Source: Spirosoma taeanense (GTDB taxonomy: Bacteria; Bacteroidota; Bacteroidia; Cytophagales; Spirosomataceae). Taken from it: a DNA stretch of 64,000 nt. The notes beneath the pieces were generated by a model. The model was not told the origin of the DNA. It made no database searches and saw only the letters and a program-made list of their open reading frames with translations. Shown here piece after piece: positions 25,475-33,396 of the stretch (its first letter is position 1; every line of letters starts with the position of its first letter). The position numbers and the translations under genes were made by a program. Where the stretch lies: assembly GCF_013127955.1 (NCBI RefSeq), contig NZ_CP053435.1, forward strand, positions 930,001 through 994,000, written 5' to 3'.

Positions 25475-26404
25475 ATGCAATCGCAAGCTACCTCCCGCAT
25501 TCTGATGATCCGGCCCGTCAACTTCGGGTTCAACGAGCAAACAGCGGAATCGAACGCGTTTCAGGATATAAAACTGGCCGCGCAAACGAAGGGTGTAGCC
25601 CAGGAAGACGCCCGGCGGGAATTCGACGAAATGGTCCGTCAGCTTCAGGCGATCGGAGTCGATGTGCTGGTCTATGACGATACGGCGGACCCCTACACGC
25701 CTGATTCTATCTTTCCGAACAACTGGGTGTCGTTTCACGCCAGCGGGACGGTCGTGCTCTATCCCATGCAGGCCGAAAACCGGCGGCTCGAACGCCGGCC
25801 CGATATTGTGAACGACCTCGCTGAGCGCTTTCACGTAGCCCGGGTTATTGACCTGACCCATTTTGAACAGGAGGGTAAGTTTCTGGAAGGCACGGGCAGT
25901 ATGGTGCTGGATCGGATGCACCGTGTGGCCTTTGCCTGCTTGTCGCCCCGAACACACCCCGACGTCCTGGCGGAGTTTAGTCGAAAGACTGGTTACCGAA
26001 CGATTTCGTTCTATGCTACCGATGCGGCCGGTAAGGCCATATACCATACGAACGTGCTGATGTGCATTGGCGATACGTTCGCGGTTGTTTGCCTGTCGGC
26101 CATTGCCGACCCCGACGAACGGCTTATGGTGCGGCAGGAACTGGAGGGGCTTAACAAACGAATTATTGACATCACGCTGGACCAGATGGCCTGCTTTGCC
26201 GGAAACATGCTTCAGGTGCAGACCCGGAAAGGGCAGAAACTGCTGGTTATGTCTACCCGCGCGTTCAAATCATTGACGCCGAAACAGATCGATCAGTTAG
26301 ACGATTACGCGACTCTGGTTCATTTCGATCTGTCGATGATTGAAGGAAATGGGGGCGGCTCGGCCCGCTGCATGATGGCCGAAGTACATTTACCACTCAA
26401 GTAA
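25475..26404 (+). CDS. ctlX: CtlX-like citrulline hydrolase (amidinotransferase/pentein family)
   Basis: A 309-residue pentein-fold hydrolase best matched to the CtlX group; in Francisella CtlX is a citrulline ureidase that yields ornithine. Motifs are DSIFPNNWVSFHASG (about residue 78), LEGTGSMVLDR, YHTNVLMCIGD (catalytic His) and GGGSARCMMAEV with the nucleophilic Cys at residue 299. ATG 25475 is used; an in-frame TTG 15 codons upstream is unlikely. It lies 116 bases after the arginine deiminase gene on the same strand. The substrate could instead be another ureido or guanidino compound. Confidence 0.82.
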   Translation: MQSQATSRILMIRPVNFGFNEQTAESNAFQDIKLAAQTKGVAQEDARREFDEMVRQLQAIGVDVLVYDDTADPYTPDSIFPNNWVSFHASGTVVLYPMQAENRRLERRPDIVNDLAERFHVARVIDLTHFEQEGKFLEGTGSMVLDRMHRVAFACLSPRTHPDVLAEFSRKTGYRTISFYATDAAGKAIYHTNVLMCIGDTFAVVCLSAIADPDERLMVRQELEGLNKRIIDITLDQMACFAGNMLQVQTRKGQKLLVMSTRAFKSLTPKQIDQLDDYATLVHFDLSMIEGNGGGSARCMMAEVHLPLK

Positions 26405-26410
26405 GGAACA

Positions 26411-26442
26411 GTAGGGGATTTTTAAGGATTCCCTACATTTTT
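26411..26442 (+). terminator. terminator after ctlX
   Basis: GTAGGG (26411-26416) pairs with CCCTAC (26431-26436), partly extended inward, and is followed by ATTTTT. Confidence 0.6.
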
Positions 26443-26448
26443 AAAATA

Positions 26449-26464
26449 TTGCTTGCACATACAA
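26449..26464. promoter_or_regulatory. 16-bp operator-like element overlapping the marR promoter
   Basis: TTGCTTGCACATACAA lies at the -33 region of the marR promoter. Its reverse complement matches 15 of 16 bases of the element at 26980-26995 upstream of the next gene. Both are imperfect palindromes of form TTGCnTGnnCAnrCAA. Confidence 0.65.
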
Positions 26465-26484
26465 ATATAATTAGCGTATCTTTG
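26453..26484 (+). promoter_or_regulatory. marR promoter
   Basis: TATCTTTG (26477-26484) fits the -7 consensus, with TTG at 26453-26455 and a 21-base spacer. The ATG follows 22 bases later. Confidence 0.6.
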
Positions 26485-26506
26485 TATCACCAATGAGGTA
26501 AGAGCT

Positions 26507-26956
26507 ATGAACGTAGAGAAAATCGGTTGCGAAAAAGAGGTGACACGGTTCAGTGCCTGTTTGTTGTTTTCGGCAAACGCGCTGGCGCGGGCGATCACAC
26601 TGATCGGGGACTCGGAGTTCGGGCGTTTCGGGTTATCCTATTCGCATGCTTATCTGCTCTGCGAAGTAGTTGATCAGCCCGGAATATCGCCGACGCAGTT
26701 AAGCGACACGCTCTATCTGACGCCGTCCACCATTACCCGGCTGGTTGAAAAACTGGAATTGAAAAAGCTCGTTCGGCGGGAATCAGAAGGGAAAAAGACC
26801 CTCATTTTCCCCACCGACGAAGGCGAAGCGATACGCCCTGCCATTGCTGAGGCCTGGAATCGGGTGGGGGAGCGATATTCTAAAGCCATTGGCGAAGAAA
26901 ACGTCTGCCAACTGACAGCGCAAGTGTTTAAAGCCGCTCAGGCTTTGGAGGAATAG
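26507..26956 (+). CDS. MarR family transcriptional regulator
   Basis: A 149-residue winged-helix repressor-type protein. The DNA-binding core is clear: PGISPTQLSDTLYLTPSTITRLVEKL (recognition helix about residues 70-90) followed by a basic wing (LVRRESEGKKTLIFP). Helices before and after form the dimer interface. The ligand is unknown; several Cys near the N terminus (residues 8, 18 and 52 or so) could be redox-sensitive. It is flanked by two near-identical 16-bp elements, one in its own promoter and one before the following gene, suggesting autorepression plus control of the downstream genes. Confidence 0.88.
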   Translation: MNVEKIGCEKEVTRFSACLLFSANALARAITLIGDSEFGRFGLSYSHAYLLCEVVDQPGISPTQLSDTLYLTPSTITRLVEKLELKKLVRRESEGKKTLIFPTDEGEAIRPAIAEAWNRVGERYSKAIGEENVCQLTAQVFKAAQALEE

Positions 26957-26979
26957 CGCCAGTTTTTTTAAGTATTTTA

Positions 26980-26995
26980 TTGCATGTGCAAGCAA
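26980..26995. promoter_or_regulatory. second copy of the MarR operator-like element
   Basis: TTGCATGTGCAAGCAA lies 17 bases before the ATG at 27013 and is the inverted counterpart of the element at 26449-26464 (15 of 16 bases). Confidence 0.65.
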
Positions 26996-27012
26996 GTAAA
27001 GGGAGGTGAGCT

Positions 27013-27225
27013 ATGAAGACTGACAACGAAACCATTGGATTGCTGATTGGCAAAGGAGATGCCACAACAAAAGGAATTTGCCGGTCGCTGGCTAAAGAAG
27101 GTATTACAGCTCTTGTGAAACAAAAAGAAGACGGCATTACCGAAGCTGAGGACGCGCCCCGTCATACGTGGTCGGGTAAGCCCGGCGAGGACATGTTCTT
27201 TAATGGCTGGAAACTACTTTTTTAA
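27013..27225 (+). pseudogene. 70-codon remnant resembling an SDR N terminus
   Basis: A small frame with a good ribosome-binding site (GGGAGGTGAG) starting nine bases before the ATG. Residues 7-35 (IGLLIGKGDATTKGICRSLA and on) look like the first beta-alpha unit of a Rossmann/SDR protein, but the frame stops after 70 residues, when an SDR needs about 240. The remainder (SGKPGEDMFFNGWKLLF) could be the family's C-terminal tail, so an internal in-frame deletion is one reading; a true small protein is another. The MarR-type operator just upstream suggests the gene was once the regulator's target. Confidence 0.45.
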
Positions 27226-27313
27226 ACCTCTTTTCCTAATTTAATACCCTGGGTGTTAATCTGTATGGATTAAATCCAATGCAGAAGAGAACTATCCAGA
27301 AATTCAGATAACT

Positions 27314-28198
27314 ATGCATTATGTTATTACCGGCTCCATTGGCCACACCGGAAAACCCATTACCGAAGGTTTAGTTAAAGCTGGCCATACGGTCACCGTC
27401 GTGACCACCAAACCCGAGAATGCAGCGGCCATTGAAGCGCTCGGCGCGCAGCCGGCCGTTGGCAGCGTAGAAGACGCTGACTTTCTGAAGCAGGCGTTTG
27501 CCGATGCTGACGCGGTTTACCTGCTGATTCCAGGCAAATGGGGCGTAACGGGCTGGCGGGCTTTTCAGAATCGGATCATAGACAATTACGTAGCGGCTAT
27601 TGAGGCAAATGATATTCGATTTGCCGTCCTGCTGAGCAGTATTGGTGCTGATCTGGGCGAAGGTACGGGACCGGTTGACGGGCTATATGATGCCGAGCAG
27701 AAACTGACGAAGGTACCGGGGCTAAATAGCAAATTTCTGCGTCCATCCTACTTCATGTATAATCTGTTCAGTCAGATTGATCTGGTGAAGGGGGCGGGTA
27801 TTATGGGCAGCAACTTTGGCGATGATCCGGTTGTCCTAACGCATACCAGCGACATTGCCGACGTAGCCCTGCAGGAACTGCTGAATCTGGATTTTACGGG
27901 ACATCAAGTGCGTTACATTGCCAGCGACGAACGAACGGGCGCCGAAATTGCTCAGGTGCTGGGGGCGGCTATTGGTAAGCCCGCAACGCCCTGGGTCGTG
28001 TTCACGGATGAGCAAACAAAAGAGGGGATGCTGCAGGCAGGTCTGAACGACGAAATGGCTTCGGCTTATACGAAAATGGGCAAGTCGATTCGCAATGGTC
28101 GTATGCAGGGCGATTTCTTTCTGAATAAGCCTTCCTACGGGAAAGTCAAACTGGAAGAGTTTGCACAGAATGAATTTGCTCCGGCGTTTGGCGCCTGA
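27314..28198 (+). CDS. NmrA-like NAD(P)-binding oxidoreductase
   Basis: A 294-residue atypical SDR of the NmrA/QOR2-like group with N-terminal YVITGSIGHTGKPITEGL and the basic VTTKPEN segment suggesting NADPH. It lacks a YxxxK pair, as is usual in this group; some members reduce quinones, others sense the redox state of NADP. It lies 88 bases after the truncated SDR-like frame, and the gap carries a small inverted repeat (TTAATC ... GATTAA, 27256-27273). A strong terminator follows. Co-regulation with marR is plausible. Confidence 0.85.
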   Translation: MHYVITGSIGHTGKPITEGLVKAGHTVTVVTTKPENAAAIEALGAQPAVGSVEDADFLKQAFADADAVYLLIPGKWGVTGWRAFQNRIIDNYVAAIEANDIRFAVLLSSIGADLGEGTGPVDGLYDAEQKLTKVPGLNSKFLRPSYFMYNLFSQIDLVKGAGIMGSNFGDDPVVLTHTSDIADVALQELLNLDFTGHQVRYIASDERTGAEIAQVLGAAIGKPATPWVVFTDEQTKEGMLQAGLNDEMASAYTKMGKSIRNGRMQGDFFLNKPSYGKVKLEEFAQNEFAPAFGA

Positions 28199-28200
28199 TT

Positions 28201-28217
28201 ATGAATTGATAATTCAT
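28201..28217. repeat. short inverted AT-rich repeat with 7-bp arms
   Basis: ATGAATT, GAT, AATTCAT: two 7-base arms around 3 bases, directly after the NmrA-like gene. It resembles the GAATTAT-type heptads at 8960-8987, but is too short to call an array. Confidence 0.35.
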
Positions 28218-28220
28218 CGA

Positions 28221-28250
28221 TAGGCCACTGGATATCCAGTGGCCTATTTT
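28221..28250 (+). terminator. intrinsic terminator after the NmrA-like gene
   Basis: A perfect 26-base palindrome (28221-28246) followed by TTTT. Confidence 0.87.
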
Positions 28251-28391
28251 GTTAGGACGCCTACCATGTTGGCAGCCCGGCTTTTCTCCCTAAGCTACCA
28301 TAGCTACAACAGCCTCTATTACGTGTTTATACCCAGAGCGTAACGGATTACTGAACCAGATTTTAAACCAAAGTGGATGGCTGAAGTTGGA

Positions 28392-28421
28392 GAATAAAAG
28401 CAGTATCTCCTGCTTTTATTC
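28392..28421. promoter_or_regulatory. perfect 12-bp hairpin in the leader of the SDR gene at 28439
   Basis: Arms 28392-28403 and 28410-28421 are exact inverted repeats around a 6-base loop, ending 17 bases before the ATG. No T-run follows, so an operator or translation-controlling hairpin is more likely than a terminator. Confidence 0.5.
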
Positions 28422-28438
28422 ATTAACAAACAAAATGC

Positions 28439-29302
28439 ATGGGAACCAAAACTGCCCTTATTACAGGCGCTAACTCCGGTCTGGGACTCGCTACCGCCAG
28501 GGCGCTGGCCCAACGGTCGTTTGACCTGATTCTGCTGTGCCGAAATGAACAAAAGGGCCGCGCTGCGCAGGCCGAAGTGAAAAAAGCAAATCCCGCGGTT
28601 GAGGTAGATCTGGTTACAGCCGATCTGGCTAATCTGGATTCGGTACGTCAGGTAGCTGAGCAGGTCAGGGCAAAATATCCTAAACTGGATGTGCTGATCA
28701 ACAATGCAGGGTACACGCCCGCCAAAATTGAATTTGTTACCGAGGGCAAGGCATGGCCTGGAGTGGAAAAGTCTTTCTATGCCAGCCACGTTGGGCATTT
28801 TGTTCTGACTCATCACCTGATGGACGCCCTGAAAGCAGCCGGAACTGCAACTGGTGACGCCCGCGTAATCAGTCTGTCGTCGGGGGCTTACCTGGGCGGT
28901 AGGGCGGTGAGGTTCTTTCGGCGGATTGATGATCTATCGCTGCTATCGGCGTATTGCGATGATAAACTGGCGAATCTGCTGTTTGCTAAAGAATTAGCCA
29001 AACAGACGGCTGGAACGGGGATTACGGCCTACTCCGTGCATCCGGGAGCGGTGCGAACCAACTTTGGCGCCGACACGCCGGGCTTTCTGGGTAAGGTTTT
29101 TTCGCTGGCCGGCCCCCTCATGCGTACGCCCGAAAAAGGAGCGCAGACGACCGTTTTTCTGGCGTCGGCTCCGCTTAAGTCCATCGGCGGACGTAATAAC
29201 GGCGGATATTTTGCCGATAGCCAGCTCAAACGGACGCACAATCAGGATGTTACCGACGAAAAGGCAAAATGGCTTTGGGAAAAGAGCCTGCCGTTTGTCT
29301 AG
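28439..29302 (+). CDS. SDR family NAD(P)-dependent oxidoreductase (retinol dehydrogenase-like)
   Basis: A 287-residue classical SDR. It has the cofactor motif LITGANSGLGLATARAL, the basic LLCRNEQKG patch of NADP users, VLINNAGYTP, the catalytic Ser in VISLSSGAY and YCDDK as the YxxxK pair, then VHPGAVRTNFG. The arrangement resembles retinol dehydrogenase/protochlorophyllide-reductase-like SDRs; the substrate is unknown. A perfect hairpin sits in its leader. It converges on the beta-barrel gene, with a shared hairpin between. Confidence 0.88.
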   Translation: MGTKTALITGANSGLGLATARALAQRSFDLILLCRNEQKGRAAQAEVKKANPAVEVDLVTADLANLDSVRQVAEQVRAKYPKLDVLINNAGYTPAKIEFVTEGKAWPGVEKSFYASHVGHFVLTHHLMDALKAAGTATGDARVISLSSGAYLGGRAVRFFRRIDDLSLLSAYCDDKLANLLFAKELAKQTAGTGITAYSVHPGAVRTNFGADTPGFLGKVFSLAGPLMRTPEKGAQTTVFLASAPLKSIGGRNNGGYFADSQLKRTHNQDVTDEKAKWLWEKSLPFV

Positions 29303-29310
29303 GAAACAAA

Positions 29311-29339
29311 AATGGCGGCAGCCAGAAGCCACCGCCATT
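29311..29339. terminator. hairpin between convergent genes
   Basis: AATGGCGG (29311-29318) pairs with CCGCCATT (29332-29339), 8 bp with A/T at the base. It serves the SDR gene and possibly the convergent barrel gene; T-runs are weak. Confidence 0.6.
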
Positions 29340-29365
29340 CTATAACCCACTCTATGAGAATTCAT

Positions 29366-30307
29366 TTAGTTGCCGCCCAGCGGGAATACGTACCCCAGCG
29401 TAGCTTCTGAATTGATCAGGTTCGCGTCACCAAAGCGAGTACTGCCGGCGTTGTCGCCAAGAACGTATAGGCCGCGCACCTCAACGGTTACGTGGCCGGG
29501 ACCAACCTTAATCATGCCTCCAACGCCCGCTGCGGCTCCGAAACTGAAGCGGTTGTCAATGCTGTCCAGCGACTGATTCAACCCGTTGAGACTTACGCTG
29601 GATAAATAGGAGGCATACGGGCCAACGTTCACAAAGAAGCGATGGCCGGTCATGGACCCGGAGGATATTTTGAGAAACAGCGGTACGATAAACTGGTCGG
29701 CCGAGGCTTTGAGATTGCGGATGCCAAATCCGGTTATTTTCGTGCTCAGCCGGTTATAATTGATCTCTGGCTGGAATGACAGCGTTCCTTTCCCAAACTG
29801 AAAAACCACCCCGGCAACGAAGTCTGGGGCGGGGTCTCTTCCCGTTATCTTTTCAAAATAAATGGGATAGGTCAGCCCGCCCCGAACCCCAATCCGGATG
29901 TTGGAATTCTCTCCGTTGGCTGTAGCCGGACTAAGTGGCCGGGCGGTTGCCACCGGCGTGGAGATCGGTACTGGTCTGGGCGTGTTCGTAGCCGTCTGAA
30001 GGCGAGTAGGCGGACTCGACACCGGCGTTGTGGTCGTTCGGGCGGGGGTTGACTTCTTTGAAACGCCATGGTACTGATCGTATAACTCCTGGCGTCGGTT
30101 TGTCGAGGAAGCGGCTGAAGCAGGGGTGGCGGCCGCTACGGGCGTTGATGCCTGAGGAGTGGCCGGGCGAACAGCCGACGAAGTTGAAGTCGCAGTGGTT
30201 GTTGATGTTACCGTAGAAGATTTAGGCGAAGTGGCTGGCTGGCTTTGCGCCCACGCCACGCCCGATAAACATAGGTAGCCAGTTAACAGTGCGTACAGGG
30301 GTTTCAT
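29366..30307 (-). CDS. outer-membrane beta-barrel protein with Ser/Thr/Pro-rich linker
   Basis: A 313-residue exported protein. The signal peptide (MKPLYALLTGYLCLSGVAWA) is followed by about 110 residues of low-complexity Thr, Ser, Pro and Ala, then a PorT/OMP_b-brl_2-like barrel from about residue 135 (RIGVRGGLTYPIYFEK, ... ATLGYVFPLGG). The barrel has alternating polar/hydrophobic strands and glycine-rich turns. The linker could be O-glycosylated or span the periplasm or cell surface. The gene stands alone between two SDR genes; no function can be named. Confidence 0.75.
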   Translation of the reverse strand: MKPLYALLTGYLCLSGVAWAQSQPATSPKSSTVTSTTTATSTSSAVRPATPQASTPVAAATPASAASSTNRRQELYDQYHGVSKKSTPARTTTTPVSSPPTRLQTATNTPRPVPISTPVATARPLSPATANGENSNIRIGVRGGLTYPIYFEKITGRDPAPDFVAGVVFQFGKGTLSFQPEINYNRLSTKITGFGIRNLKASADQFIVPLFLKISSGSMTGHRFFVNVGPYASYLSSVSLNGLNQSLDSIDNRFSFGAAAGVGGMIKVGPGHVTVEVRGLYVLGDNAGSTRFGDANLINSEATLGYVFPLGGN

Positions 30308-30443
30308 TGAAAATTCGATTATACTGTAAGATTAGTCGGAAAGGTACTAAATCCTGTAACACCAATGAGGAAACGGCAGCTGGGTTGAGCATACGGTTGA
30401 TTTGCCTAAACATTTTACCACCTGAGAAAGTAAGTAGTGTATC

Positions 30444-31157
30444 ATGAAAACTGAACACCAGCGAACGGCCCTCATCACGGGGGCTAATAAAGGTATCGGC
30501 AAAGAAGTGGCCCGCCAACTGGCCGCCCGCGGTTTTGCCGTATTTATCGGGGCCCGCGATATGGCGAAAGGCCGAGCTGCGTCGGAAGAATTATGTCAGC
30601 AGGGATACGAATCGACCTTTATCCAGCTCGACGTAACGGACCCGGTCAGCATCAAAAATGCCTGCGGTACCTTCTCCCAGAAAGCCGATCATCTGGACGT
30701 GCTGATCAACAATGCAGGCGTTCTGGAAGATCATGGTGAGGATATTCTCAAATTAAATCCTGAGATGCTCGACCGGACGTTTAAAGCCAACGTCAGCGGG
30801 CCGATCATGGTTATCCAGGATTTTCTGCCGTTTTTACAAAAGAGCGTAATTGGTGGGCGGATTATTAATGTATCGAGCGGAGCCGGATCACTGGCCAGCA
30901 TGGATACCTACGCGCCAGCCTACAGTATTTCAAAAACTGCCCTGAACGCCGTAACCCGGCAGTTTGCGGGCGCTCTGAAAAACGAAAAGATTGCCGTTAA
31001 CTGCGTCGATCCGGGCTGGGTGCGTACCGATATGGGGGGACCCCATGCCAGTAGGCCCGTTGAGCAGGGTGCTGAAACGATTGTCTGGCTGGCAACGGAT
31101 GCGTCCCAGGTAGAGACAGGTAAGTTCTGGCACGACAAGCGGGAGGTCGAGTGGTAA
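30444..31157 (+). CDS. SDR family oxidoreductase (carbonyl reductase-like)
   Basis: A 237-residue classical SDR with ALITGANKGIGKEVARQLA for NADP binding, VLINNAGVLED, INVSSGAGS with the catalytic Ser, and YSISKTALN as the YxxxK pair, then CVDPGWVRTDMGG. This pattern is common in carbonyl reductase-like SDRs acting on aldehydes and quinones. It ends 12 bases from the stop of the convergent subtilase gene, with no terminator between. Confidence 0.9.
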   Translation: MKTEHQRTALITGANKGIGKEVARQLAARGFAVFIGARDMAKGRAASEELCQQGYESTFIQLDVTDPVSIKNACGTFSQKADHLDVLINNAGVLEDHGEDILKLNPEMLDRTFKANVSGPIMVIQDFLPFLQKSVIGGRIINVSSGAGSLASMDTYAPAYSISKTALNAVTRQFAGALKNEKIAVNCVDPGWVRTDMGGPHASRPVEQGAETIVWLATDASQVETGKFWHDKREVEW

Positions 31158-31169
31158 AACTCGGCCCAC

Positions 31170-32813
31170 CTATTGCTCCAGAGCCATCTTGACGGCTTCG
31201 TAGGCGTTCAGCAAACCACCTGAGCGGCTCAGGCTCTTAAAGGGTACCTGATTGCCCCGCCCCGGTTTCCGGACCGTAAGCCGGGGTTTATAACTGCTTT
31301 TGAGGAGAATCGCTTTAACCTGTGCGGCCGTCAGCGTGGGGAAGTAGGAGCGGAGCAAAGCCGCTACACCCGCCGTATGGGGAGCGGCCATACTCGTGCC
31401 CGAAAAGCTGGCGTACTGGTTGTTTGGAATGGTGGATAAAATCTCAGTGCCCGGCGCAAACAGATCCACCGTTTGCGGGCCGTAGTTCGACGAGCGGTTG
31501 GGCAGTCCGTCGTTGATGCGCCAGGTATTGTTGCCAACCACGATGACGTTCTGCGCCGTCTGCCCATTTTCATACCGTGCTGATGGATAGGCCGGCAGCG
31601 AATCATAGTTTTCGCCGTTATTGCCAGCCGCATGAACAATCAGAACGTCGTGTTCTTCGGCATACCGAATGGCTGCATCAACCTGTTCCTTATAGGGCGA
31701 CAGACGTTTTCCAAAGCTCATGTTAATGACTTTAGCGCCGTTTTCAACGGCGTAACGAATTCCGTTTGCTACGTCCTTATCGCGCTCATCACCATGGGCG
31801 GGCACGACCGATACCACCATAAGCCGGACATTGTCGGCCACGCCATCCATACCAGCTCCGTTGCTCCGTTTAGCGCCTATTATACCCGCTACGTGACTGC
31901 CATGCATGGCCAGCTCTTTCGACTGACCAATCTGCATGGAAGGACTGCCATAAAAGCGCTCAGTCGGATCGGACGGATTATCGCCAACGGTCGCTCGCGG
32001 ATTGTAATCCGGATTGTAGGCAATGTCAGCATCACTAGCTATGGCCCGACGAAACCGAAGCCAGTTTTCCCGGATGAGTCTGGTGTAATTGGCGAAGGAA
32101 CCATACGCCGGGTTATAGGCATTTGCCAACAGGTTTCGAACCGCTATGGTTACCGAATCACCCCCAAGCTCCAGGTTCCGAATTGCAACGGCGGTAGGCG
32201 TGTTGTCGCCCAGCCGTGCTTCAATCCGGGCGGCAATCTGCCAGAAGCGGGCGGTATCGGCAAGGGCCAGACGCTTGGGCTGAATAGCCTGGTAGCGCTG
32301 CAAAAACAGCTTCTTTGCCGTCTGGTATGTATCATACTGGCGCTGTTCGGTTGCATTCAGACGGCTGCGATTGGCCTGATCGTATTTAGGCTTCAGCAGT
32401 ATGTAAGTCTGCGTAATCTCCGGCTGGTCATACTCATAGGTCGTGCCGTCTTTAGCACCCATGAAATTCCAGCCGTTCAAATCATCGGTATAGCCGTTTT
32501 TGTCATCGTCAGTGCCGTTGCCGGGAATTTCCTTTGGGTTCACCCAGATAACCTCGCGCAGGTCTTCATGACTGATATCGACCCCTGAGTCCAGCACGCC
32601 AACGACAACCGGTGTGGAGGGGCGGTTTTTCAGCAGCTCATAGGCCCGGTAGAGACTGATGCCAGCCACTGAATCGGCAGCCGGGTCAAGATATGGCCAA
32701 TCGCGCGGGGGCTGCTGCCGGACCAATCCCTGCGCTGGGCACAGGGATGAAACGAGTAATAAAAGACAATAAATACCAAACGTAGACAGACACAACGGCA
32801 GACGGCAGTTCAT
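31170..32813 (-). CDS. S8 family serine peptidase (subtilase)
   Basis: A 547-residue exported endopeptidase. After a signal peptide (hydrophobic core about residues 10-27), the catalytic triad reads Asp75 in VGVLDSGVD, His in MHGSHVAGIIG (about residue 303) and Ser in FSGTSMAAPHTAGVA (about residue 473). Between Asp and His lies a long insertion of about 225 residues, rich in charged and Tyr residues, well above the 30-60 seen in short subtilisins. The usual propeptide (I9 domain) is not evident, and there is no T9SS sorting domain, so periplasmic or simple secretion is likely. Confidence 0.9.
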   Translation of the reverse strand: MNCRLPLCLSTFGIYCLLLLVSSLCPAQGLVRQQPPRDWPYLDPAADSVAGISLYRAYELLKNRPSTPVVVGVLDSGVDISHEDLREVIWVNPKEIPGNGTDDDKNGYTDDLNGWNFMGAKDGTTYEYDQPEITQTYILLKPKYDQANRSRLNATEQRQYDTYQTAKKLFLQRYQAIQPKRLALADTARFWQIAARIEARLGDNTPTAVAIRNLELGGDSVTIAVRNLLANAYNPAYGSFANYTRLIRENWLRFRRAIASDADIAYNPDYNPRATVGDNPSDPTERFYGSPSMQIGQSKELAMHGSHVAGIIGAKRSNGAGMDGVADNVRLMVVSVVPAHGDERDKDVANGIRYAVENGAKVINMSFGKRLSPYKEQVDAAIRYAEEHDVLIVHAAGNNGENYDSLPAYPSARYENGQTAQNVIVVGNNTWRINDGLPNRSSNYGPQTVDLFAPGTEILSTIPNNQYASFSGTSMAAPHTAGVAALLRSYFPTLTAAQVKAILLKSSYKPRLTVRKPGRGNQVPFKSLSRSGGLLNAYEAVKMALEQ

Positions 32814-32872
32814 TCGGGAACGACGTAACTTTTCTCTAAACTACACAATCATCGGTTTTTTCGGCAATCTGA

Positions 32873-32931
32873 CTTAAAAGCGCTGGACCAGCCGACGTAA
32901 GAAATGCTCTTATATCAGCTGGTCCAGCGCC
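32873..32931 (-). terminator. terminator after the MaoC-like gene
   Basis: Exact 13-bp arms (32880-32892 and 32918-32930) with a 25-base loop; on the minus strand the second arm is followed by TTTTAAG. Confidence 0.7.
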
Positions 32932-32948
32932 TGGTTAACCGCTCAATG

Positions 32949-33365
32949 CTATTCTTGCTTACCCCCAAACATTTCTTTATGGAACACCGTGCCAGTGCCC
33001 CGGAGTGTAGTCTTGTTAGTGGTTGGGTCAATGACCGAGCAGGTAATCTCAGCCGTATGACGTTTGGTGTCAATAGCTTTGCACTCAAATCGGGCCTCGT
33101 ATTCCTGATCGGGATACATGGGCCGCACAAACTCCAGCATCTGCGTGAGATGGACCCCTCCGGATCCTCCAAAGTTTCGGCCGAATACCCGGGCAAACAC
33201 GCTGGCACTCAACATGCCGTGCATAATAGGCCGTTTGAAAGGAGTCTGGGCCGCATAATCCGGGTCAAGGTGAAGAGGGTTGTCGTCGCCGGTAACCTCG
33301 GCGAAAACCTGAACGTCTCTCTGCGTGAACAGATATCGGTAATTATAGGTATCTCCGACTTGCAT
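32949..33365 (-). CDS. MaoC family dehydratase (hot-dog fold)
   Basis: A 138-residue hot-dog-fold hydratase/dehydratase acting on enoyl- or 3-hydroxyacyl-CoA or -ACP. The hydratase-2 signature is visible: FAEVTGDDNPLHLDPDYA with the catalytic Asp and His, then FKRPIMHGMLSASVFARV. It begins 31 bases downstream of a KAS III gene on the same strand and is followed by a terminator, so the two form a likely two-gene operon. Together they could extend or modify an unusual fatty acyl chain. Confidence 0.9.
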   Translation of the reverse strand: MQVGDTYNYRYLFTQRDVQVFAEVTGDDNPLHLDPDYAAQTPFKRPIMHGMLSASVFARVFGRNFGGSGGVHLTQMLEFVRPMYPDQEYEARFECKAIDTKRHTAEITCSVIDPTTNKTTLRGTGTVFHKEMFGGKQE

Positions 33366-33396
33366 AGAAGAAGTTAGGATGGTTGAAGGATCGAGC

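Noticed and set aside
31632..32588. A 318-codon frame antisense to the subtilase
   Set aside because: The sense strand carries the full catalytic triad; the antisense product matches nothing recognisable.
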